Below are positions 31,768 to 37,146 of a stretch of DNA of 37,146 nucleotides, in pieces. This DNA comes from Planctomycetota bacterium (lineage in GTDB: Bacteria; Planctomycetota; Phycisphaerae; Sedimentisphaerales; Anaerobacaceae). A program made the position numbers and the translations under genes. The stretch spans positions 1 through 37,146 of the forward strand of contig JACNGQ010000369.1 of assembly GCA_014384025.1 (NCBI GenBank), given 5' to 3'. The first letter of the stretch is position 1; every line of letters begins with the position of its first letter. The notes below the pieces were generated by a model. The model was not told the origin of the DNA. It saw only the letters and a list, made by a program, of their open reading frames with translations, and searched no databases.

Positions 31768-33699
31768 ATGTGCAGGAAATTGACTTATATGGTTTCTCTT
31801 GTTCTGGTTCTGGGGCTGGTCGGCCTCGCCAGCGGCACTGAAGGCCTAAGGGGTGAGTATTATCACGGCAGTGCAGGCAATCCCTGGCGGGATTTGATTA
31901 TGGTGCGTATAGATCCTACGATAGATTTTAGCTGGGGTGATGGTTCACCGGATCCGTCGATAAATGTGGATGGTTTCACAGTACGATGGACGGGCATGAT
32001 TGAAGTGCCGGCTTCCGCAATCTACACCTTCCACACTCAGACAGACGATGGGATTCGGTTGTACGTTAATGGCCAACGGATTATTAACAATTGGACCGAT
32101 CATGGGGGTACCCATGACAGCGGCGATATTTCCCTGAAAGCCGGGCAGAAATATGAGATTATCATGGAGTGGTATGAGAACGGCGGCGGAGCTATATGTG
32201 AGCTTTCATGGGAGAGTTCGACTATAGCCCGGGAAGCCATCCCAAGCCAGTATCTGTCTGTGGAAAGGCCGTTCCCACGTAGACCTGATCCGGCTGATGG
32301 CGCCATGCTTCGGGATTCTTGGGTGAGCTTTACCTGGGTATCGGGAGATTATGCAGTTTCACACGATGTGTACCTGGGTGAGAATTATGCTGCCGTGGCT
32401 GTCGGCACTAAAGATACGTTCCATGGTAACCAGACAGACAACATTGTTACCATTGGCTTTCCCGGATTTCCTTACCCGGACGGCCTTGTACCGGGTATGA
32501 CTTACTACTGGAAAATAGTTGAGATCGATGAATCGGATCCGGAGAGTCCATGGGAAGGTCCTGTCTGGAGCTTTTCAATTGCCCCCAAGAGCGCCTTTAG
32601 TCCATACCCTGTTGACGGCAGCGAATCTGTGGACCCGAATATCGCCCTTCGCTGGGAGCCCGGTTATGGTGCAATATTGCATTATGTGTACTTCGGTGAC
32701 GATTATGATGTTGTCAGTAATGCCGCCGGTGCTATGCCATCGGGACCTCCAACCTATAGTCCCGGCACGCTTGATTTAGAAAAGGTTTACTACTGGCGGA
32801 TTGACGCATTCCACGGTGCCGAAACAATTAAAGGTGATATCTGGAGCTTTTCGACTCCGGGCGCCGTCGGAAGCCCGATGCCGTCTAACGGTGCTGTTGA
32901 TGTAACACAGGTACAGATCCTCTCATGGGAGGCAAGTGACAGTGCCGCTTCGCATCAGGTCTATTTCGGTACGGATAAAGATGCAGTGCAAAGTGCTGAT
33001 ACAGGTTCGCCCGAATACAAAGGCAGCAAAACCATTGGCTCTGAGAGCTTTGACCCTGGTAAACTTGAGTGGGATTTGAGCTACTACTGGCGTGTTGATG
33101 AGGTCAAGGCCGACGGTACATCACAGAAGGGAATGGTTTGGACCTTTACGACGGCGAATTTCCTTATAGTGGATGATTTTGAGAGCTACAATGACCTGGA
33201 CCCTGCCGACCCGGCCAGCAACAGGATATTTAATGTCTGGTTGGATGGATTTGGCGACCAGACAAACGGCTCTCTCGTTGGTTACGATAATGCTCCTTTT
33301 GCCGAGCAGACTCTCGTTCACAGTGGTTCTCAGTCAATGCCGATGTCCTACGACAATGCTGCCGGGAAATCTGAAGCGACTTATGTCTTGACTTATCCAC
33401 GTGACTGGACAGAGAAAGGCGTCAACACACTGACAATTTGGTACATAGGCAGTCCGGCTAACGCTGCCGAACCTATGTATGTTGTTCTCAATGGCAGCGC
33501 TGTAGTCACTAATGATAATCCTGATGCAGCACAGTCAGCCATCTGGACACAATGGAATATCGACCTTCAGGCATTCGGCGTGGACCTTGCCAATGTTAAT
33601 ACGATTTCTCTTGGTCTTGGTAACAGGAACAATCCTGCTCCTGGCGGTGCGGGTATGATGTTATTCGATGATATTCGGTTGTATCCACCGGCACCGTAA
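31768..33699 (+). CDS. Large secreted PA14 protein, paralogue of the LamG protein
   Basis: The ATG at 31768 has GGAGG 7 bases upstream; upstream in-frame starts overlap the hairpin region. A signal peptide covers residues 1-24. Residues about 26-165 form a PA14 domain (LRGEYYHG, WTGMIEVP, YTFHTQTDDGIRLYVNG, YEIIMEWYENGG), which usually binds carbohydrate. Three Fn3-like repeats and the FLIVDDFESYNDLD...DDIRLYPPAP C-terminal domain follow, closely matching the preceding gene (for example AEQT(I/L)(I/V)H-GSQSMPMSYDN in both). So a shared C-terminal backbone of about 480 residues is capped by different binding domains. No catalytic motif is seen. Likely a surface or matrix protein that binds polysaccharide. 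Confidence 0.88.
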   Translation: MCRKLTYMVSLVLVLGLVGLASGTEGLRGEYYHGSAGNPWRDLIMVRIDPTIDFSWGDGSPDPSINVDGFTVRWTGMIEVPASAIYTFHTQTDDGIRLYVNGQRIINNWTDHGGTHDSGDISLKAGQKYEIIMEWYENGGGAICELSWESSTIAREAIPSQYLSVERPFPRRPDPADGAMLRDSWVSFTWVSGDYAVSHDVYLGENYAAVAVGTKDTFHGNQTDNIVTIGFPGFPYPDGLVPGMTYYWKIVEIDESDPESPWEGPVWSFSIAPKSAFSPYPVDGSESVDPNIALRWEPGYGAILHYVYFGDDYDVVSNAAGAMPSGPPTYSPGTLDLEKVYYWRIDAFHGAETIKGDIWSFSTPGAVGSPMPSNGAVDVTQVQILSWEASDSAASHQVYFGTDKDAVQSADTGSPEYKGSKTIGSESFDPGKLEWDLSYYWRVDEVKADGTSQKGMVWTFTTANFLIVDDFESYNDLDPADPASNRIFNVWLDGFGDQTNGSLVGYDNAPFAEQTLVHSGSQSMPMSYDNAAGKSEATYVLTYPRDWTEKGVNTLTIWYIGSPANAAEPMYVVLNGSAVVTNDNPDAAQSAIWTQWNIDLQAFGVDLANVNTISLGLGNRNNPAPGGAGMMLFDDIRLYPPAP

Positions 33700-33757
33700 G
33701 CTGGTATTGAGGTAGCAATTAAGATTGAGCCTTTGATATTGCTGAGTTGTATTAACA

Positions 33758-33792
33758 CGGGGCTTATACTGATTGATTCGGTATAGGCCCCG
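33758..33792. terminator. Terminator between the PA14 gene and the convergent isomerase gene
   Basis: CGGGGCTTATAC (33758-33769) pairs with GTATAGGCCCCG (33781-33792) over 12 bp with one G-T pair and an 11-base loop. It lies about 60 bases after the PA14 stop and is followed by an AT-rich stretch without a long T-run. It could serve both converging genes. Confidence 0.6.
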
Positions 33793-33870
33793 CTTGATTT
33801 AAAACAATGACTGAGAACATCCACATAAGCCGGGATAAAGTTAAACCAACTCAACATTTTTGCAGGACGG

Positions 33871-34803
33871 CTAACCGAGCACTTGCCGTACGTATTGCCG
33901 ACTAATCTTCCAGCTTTCACGCAACGGTCGCGTGATCTCGAATTTGTTCTCATGCGCCAACTCGATAACCGCAATCCCGCTAAACTTAACGTCGCGCAAG
34001 GCCTTGCCAATTGCCTCATAGTTCATATCGCCCTCGCCTAGCGCCTCGCTCCAGCGGCCATCTTTGTACTGATCGCGCAGATGCAGAAACACGATTTGCT
34101 CTCCGTAGTTTCGGATAAACCACACCGGATCGACACCCCCGCGTACCAGCCAATTCAGATCAGGCCCCAATTTCGCTTCAGGAATCCGCGCCAGCGTCCC
34201 CTTAAGATCATGAAGATCATCTACAACTTCGTAAGTGTGGTTATGCAGATTAACCGTCACACGGTGCTTCTCGGCAATAGCCATAATCTTACGCAGCAGG
34301 TCGGCTTGAACGTCAAGCTGCTGCGCCGTCTTTTTCTGAGGCGACGCCCCGACCGAAATCCCGAATGTTTTTCCCTTAAGTTTCGCTAAGTACCCAATCA
34401 CAAGCTCCGCATCCTCCAGGACCGCCTCGTACTTATCTCGATTCCACATAGCCCCGCTGAACGACGTTCCGATCACCGGCAATTCATATTTCTGCGAAAG
34501 CTCCCCGATACGCTCCACTGTCTCGCGTTTCCGCAGAACATTATGCATCAGTTCAACCCCGTCGATCCGGGCGTACTTCAAATCAGAAAAAATCTGCGGC
34601 AATACCGGCGTAACGTTATACTCGGGCTGCTTGGCGGCATACACCCAGACATGCGCTCCTACTGTAATCCTTTTCTTACTCGAATCCCCAGCGGCCCCGA
34701 GTATTTTCCCATCGCAACCGATGGACGCAACCACAACAGAACCCGCTTGAAGAAAACAACGGCGAGTCAAAACGGACGACGAATCATGACTATAAATTTC
34801 CAT
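33871..34803 (-). CDS. Tat-exported sugar phosphate isomerase/epimerase-like TIM barrel
   Basis: AGGAG lies 6 bases before the ATG. The N-terminus carries LTRRCFLQAG, a twin-arginine motif, followed by a hydrophobic stretch. Residues about 45-305 form an AP-endonuclease-2/xylose-isomerase-like barrel with GVELMHN, TVNLHNHTYEV (metal-binding His region), LGPDLNWLVRGG, FLHLRDQ and ALGEGDMNYEAI, and EL near the end in AVIELAHEN. These place the metal ligands (Glu, His, Asp, Glu) as in the family. Exported relatives occur with Gfo/Idh/MocA and DUF1080 genes in keto-sugar pathways, where isomerase-like enzymes process the oxidised glycoside. It is divergent from the third oxidoreductase gene, supporting a shared pathway. 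Confidence 0.85.
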   Translation of the reverse strand: MEIYSHDSSSVLTRRCFLQAGSVVVASIGCDGKILGAAGDSSKKRITVGAHVWVYAAKQPEYNVTPVLPQIFSDLKYARIDGVELMHNVLRKRETVERIGELSQKYELPVIGTSFSGAMWNRDKYEAVLEDAELVIGYLAKLKGKTFGISVGASPQKKTAQQLDVQADLLRKIMAIAEKHRVTVNLHNHTYEVVDDLHDLKGTLARIPEAKLGPDLNWLVRGGVDPVWFIRNYGEQIVFLHLRDQYKDGRWSEALGEGDMNYEAIGKALRDVKFSGIAVIELAHENKFEITRPLRESWKISRQYVRQVLG

Positions 34804-34867
34804 AACAACTCCTGCAAATAATCACATAAGATCCAAGGCTGTATAACGCATGTCCAACACATGGCTG

Positions 34868-34923
34868 CTGCCGCGACATAACGCCAGCTTCCATACAGAA
34901 TACCCAATCTGCCGCGATAACGC
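34868..34923. repeat. Pair of direct repeats, candidate operator
   Basis: The two copies of CTGCCGCGA-(CA)-TAACGC start 41 bases apart, close to four helical turns, 65-120 bases before the isomerase start codon. The spacing would let two regulator units bind on one face of the DNA. Confidence 0.4.
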
Positions 34924-35119
34924 AAGCTCGAGGCTCCAGGTGACATTTTGGTCGAGTAACGGTAATGCTGTCGACCGAGCTGAGCAATGAATCGTACATG
35001 TAGCCTGCTTGGCCGCTGATTTCAAAAGTCAGATCCATTTTCTCCAGGATCGGCGTTGGTGTTGAAGAAAACGCTTTTGCCTTCATATCGATTCTTGCGC
35101 AGGACAGCTCATTTATTAC

Positions 35120-35149
35120 TTGAATTAATATCCACTCAGGCGGTATAAT
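35120..35149 (+). promoter_or_regulatory. Promoter of the third Gfo/Idh/MocA gene
   Basis: TTGAAT (35120-35125), 18 bases, TATAAT (35144-35149). The leader to the ATG at 35213 would be about 57 bases and includes the GAGAGGG ribosome site. Confidence 0.55.
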
Positions 35150-35212
35150 TACTCCTGTCGGTGGAAATAAAATTTCCTAAGAGTTAACAGTTAATTCCGA
35201 GAGGGTAATAAA

Positions 35213-36622
35213 ATGATAAAAAGAAGAGAATTTATTAAGAAAAGCGTAATTGGGACTGCCGGAATAGCCATTGGGGGCATTGGGTTCAGTGCTAAATCAT
35301 ACGCTTCAATCATTGGTGCAAATGAACGCATCAATTTGGCAGTTATTGGTATCCGTAACCAGGGTACTGTGCACATCAATAGCTATTGTGGGCTGAAAGA
35401 CAGCCATAATGTAGTTGTGAAGACCCTCTGCGACACAGATGAACAGCTATTTGAACCGGCTTCGAAAATCGTAACTCAAAAGACCGGGGGCAAGCCATTG
35501 ACAGAATGGGATATACATAAAGTATTAGATGACAAGGATATCCATGCTGTGTCAATCGTTACACCGAATCATTGGCACGCACTGTCAACCATCTGGGCTT
35601 GTCAGGCAGGTAAACATGTTTATGTTGAAAAACCGGCTTCCCATAATATTTGGGAAGGACGTAAAATGGTTGAGGCGGCCCGCAAGTATAATTTAAGAGT
35701 TCAGGTAGGGTTAAATAACCGTTCGTCCGGCAATGTGATAGAAGCGATTAAATTTCTGCATGATGGCGGTATCGGCGAAGTTTTCATGGCCCGTGCCCTT
35801 TGCTTCAAAGCTCGCGATTCATACGGCATTGCGAAAGATAGTCTGCCGCCTGCCACATTCCATTATGACCGTTGGTTAGGACCGGCTCCTTATCGCCCTT
35901 ATAACGAAAAACGGAGTCATTATCGTTGGCACTGGTATTGGGATACCGGTAATGGTGATACCGGAAACACGGGACCGCACCAACTCGATCTTGCCCGTTG
36001 GGGAATGAATAAAAACGAGCACCCGGTCTCAGTATATTCGGCCGGTGGTATTTACGGATTACATCAGGAGGAAGGTCCATTGAAAACCCGGACTCCCGGG
36101 GTTATGGTATATGGTGGAGTAGAAACCTATGGCCGTGATAAGACTTCGCAGGAAACTCCGAATACGCAAACGGCCGTATTTAAATACAGGGATGGGAAAA
36201 TGCTTGAGTTTGAAACCCGGGGCCGATACACCAATCACGAAGGAAGCCAAGGTCAGGAAGTCGGAAATATTTTCTATGGCACTGAAGGATGGCTCGAAAT
36301 TAGTGGATCTACATGGAAAGCATTCCGTGGACGGGAAAGAAAACCATTTGACGGTTCAAAAGAAAGTTCAAGACGCAGAGATGGTAATCATTGGGGCAAT
36401 TTTATTGATGCAGTACGCTCTGGTAAGGACCAGGACCTTCATTGTGATATCAATGAAGGCTTTTATTCAACTACACTCCCTCACCTGGCCAATATCTCTT
36501 ATCGTCTTGGCCGTATGTTGAAGTTTATGGGTGATTACGAAAAGTTTGCCAATGATCCCGAAGCAGATACAATGCTGAGGCGGGTTTATCGCATTCCTTA
36601 TGTTGTCCCTGATAAAGTTTAA
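35213..36622 (+). CDS. Tat-exported Gfo/Idh/MocA family oxidoreductase (third copy)
   Basis: The start has GAGAGGG 7 bases upstream. The very N-terminal KRREFIKKS is a twin-arginine signal, followed by a Gly/Ile-rich hydrophobic stretch ending KSYAS. The cofactor motif is LAVIGIRNQG (a variant of GxGxxG lacking the middle Gly), and the EKP motif is VYVEKPASHNIWEG. Later blocks such as FHYDRWLGPAPYRPYN, WYWDTGNGDTGNTGPHQLD and GNHWGNFIDAVRSGK are typical of the planctomycete/Bacteroidetes exported subgroup. At 469 residues it is normal in length. It is more distant from the two tandem copies at 21.6-24.5 kb than those are from each other. Divergent arrangement with the isomerase-like gene suggests joint regulation. 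Substrate unknown. Confidence 0.93.
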   Translation: MIKRREFIKKSVIGTAGIAIGGIGFSAKSYASIIGANERINLAVIGIRNQGTVHINSYCGLKDSHNVVVKTLCDTDEQLFEPASKIVTQKTGGKPLTEWDIHKVLDDKDIHAVSIVTPNHWHALSTIWACQAGKHVYVEKPASHNIWEGRKMVEAARKYNLRVQVGLNNRSSGNVIEAIKFLHDGGIGEVFMARALCFKARDSYGIAKDSLPPATFHYDRWLGPAPYRPYNEKRSHYRWHWYWDTGNGDTGNTGPHQLDLARWGMNKNEHPVSVYSAGGIYGLHQEEGPLKTRTPGVMVYGGVETYGRDKTSQETPNTQTAVFKYRDGKMLEFETRGRYTNHEGSQGQEVGNIFYGTEGWLEISGSTWKAFRGRERKPFDGSKESSRRRDGNHWGNFIDAVRSGKDQDLHCDINEGFYSTTLPHLANISYRLGRMLKFMGDYEKFANDPEADTMLRRVYRIPYVVPDKV

Positions 36623-36680
36623 CAAAACTGAGTCCGGATACAACATATAGATATCACTTTTGCTTTCGAATTACTTAACT

Positions 36681-37146
36681 TCAATCCACCTTGGCGAGAT
36701 CGAGGAAGACGATGATTGAGGGATTGCCGACCGGGGTATAATGACCGGTGAATTTGAGGCCGCCGGTCTTGCGATTTACCTTAAAGACGGCGATGTTGTC
36801 ACCGCGCTGATTGCAACAATAGAGGTACCGGCCAGTGGGGTCGAAGTTGAAGCTGCGCGGATAATTCCCTCTTGTCCATTCTTCCCCTATGAACATGAGG
36901 TCGCCGTTTGGGCCAACGGAAAAGATCCCGATGCTGTCATGCAGCCGGTTGCCAGCATAGACAAATTGGCCATCGATTGAAACTAAGATCTCGGAGCAGA
37001 AATTACTGCCGGCAAATCCGGGTGGCAGAGTAGAGACCGTTTGACGTGCAGCCAACCGTCCCGCTCCGGCATCGTAGTCAAACAAAACGATTGTCGAGCC
37101 TTCTTCCTGAATGGAGTAGAACCAACGGCCATTGGGATGAAAATGG
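36681..37146 (-). CDS. Partial Pgl-type lactonase (seven-bladed propeller), cut by window end
   Basis: The frame stays open to the window edge, so only the C-terminal part of about 154 residues is seen; the TTG near 37085 is not a real start because the protein continues upstream (HPNGRWFYSIQEEGSTIV). Motifs such as SIDGQFVYAGNR, DSIGIF, YPRSFNFDPTGRYLYCCNQ and NIAVFKVNRKTG are propeller blades of the YbhE/6-phosphogluconolactonase family, whose catalytic part lies elsewhere in the protein. The end is clear, with a stop at 36681. Family members hydrolyse sugar lactones, which would complement the oxidoreductases here. The 5' end and any signal peptide lie outside the window. Confidence 0.85.
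   Translation of the reverse strand, partial: HFHPNGRWFYSIQEEGSTIVLFDYDAGAGRLAARQTVSTLPPGFAGSNFCSEILVSIDGQFVYAGNRLHDSIGIFSVGPNGDLMFIGEEWTRGNYPRSFNFDPTGRYLYCCNQRGDNIAVFKVNRKTGGLKFTGHYTPVGNPSIIVFLDLAKVD

Larger units (their letters stand above)
34804..35212. other. Shared regulatory region of divergent isomerase and oxidoreductase genes
   Basis: This 409-base spacer holds two near-identical direct repeats (CTGCCGCGACATAACGC at 34868-34884 and CTGCCGCGATAACGC at 34909-34923) and a GGTCGA...TCGACC inverted repeat (34950-34976). A promoter for the plus-strand gene lies at 35120-35149. An open frame on the minus strand (34790-35086) is not accepted as a gene. Confidence 0.5.

Noticed and set aside
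34790-35086. Minus-strand open frame of 98 codons upstream of the isomerase gene
   Set aside because: It runs over the start of the isomerase gene and covers the operator-like repeats; no domain or ribosome site supports it.

Overview
The window looks like a chromosomal stretch of a heterotrophic Planctomycetota bacterium, probably of the Phycisphaerae/Sedimentisphaerales type. This is an inference from gene content, not from a marker gene. The pointers are a DUF1080 protein, two PQQ-like propeller proteins with the N-terminal WP-x-(W/F)RG motif, Tat-exported Gfo/Idh/MocA oxidoreductases with RREF signals, a pseudopilin with an H-X-DG-type C-terminus, a SUMF1-domain protein, an ECF sigma/anti-sigma pair, and large secreted LamG/PA14 proteins. 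I see no rRNA, tRNA, CRISPR array, transposase or replication origin. Most products carry Sec or Tat signals, so this is largely an exported carbohydrate-processing region.

Layout. 1-2.6 kb: a two-domain DUF1080 protein converging on a short pyruvate kinase that lacks the C-terminal domain. 2.8-6.5 kb (minus): a 67-residue Cys-containing protein, then a two-gene unit encoding an SMP-30/metallo-beta-lactamase fusion and a secreted amidohydrolase with a CBM9-like tail. 6.9-7.6 kb: an AT-rich membrane-anchored coiled-coil protein. 7.6-12 kb (minus): a DUF5696/GH101-like TIM barrel and a GH99 endo-mannosidase-like domain fused in frame to a CinA-like protein. 12.4-15.1 kb (plus): two PQQ-like beta-propellers. 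15.5-17.4 kb (plus): ECF sigma factor and zinc-finger anti-sigma factor. 17.4-20.1 kb (minus): a pseudopilin and a secreted C39-peptidase protein ending in a GG-leader-like motif plus an 8-cysteine tail. 20.5-24.5 kb (minus): SUMF1-domain protein and two Gfo/Idh/MocA oxidoreductases. 24.8-25.9 kb: pentapeptide-repeat/K+ channel fusion. 26.4-28.3 kb: GH97 glycosidase. 28.4-33.7 kb: a repeat-bearing intergenic region and two tandem paralogues, LamG and PA14 versions of one architecture. 33.9-37.1 kb: a divergent Tat-exported sugar isomerase/epimerase-like protein and a third Gfo/Idh/MocA protein, then a partial Pgl-type lactonase.

How the genes may work together. Three Gfo/Idh/MocA enzymes, the DUF1080 protein (family annotated as 3-keto-disaccharide hydrolase) and the xylose-isomerase-like protein fit an oxidise-then-cleave (3-keto-glycoside) route for sugars. 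GH97, GH99-like and DUF5696 enzymes, the lactonase-like propellers and the LamG/PA14/CBM9 modules would supply binding, trimming and lactone hydrolysis.

The most unusual item is the 600-residue protein at 18318-20120. It has a signal peptide, an unassigned N-terminal region, a C39 peptidase domain with Cys/His/Asp in place, a double-glycine leader-like segment, and an 82-residue tail with eight cysteines. It looks like a peptidase joined to its own candidate substrate. The GH99-CinA fusion is the second most unusual item.
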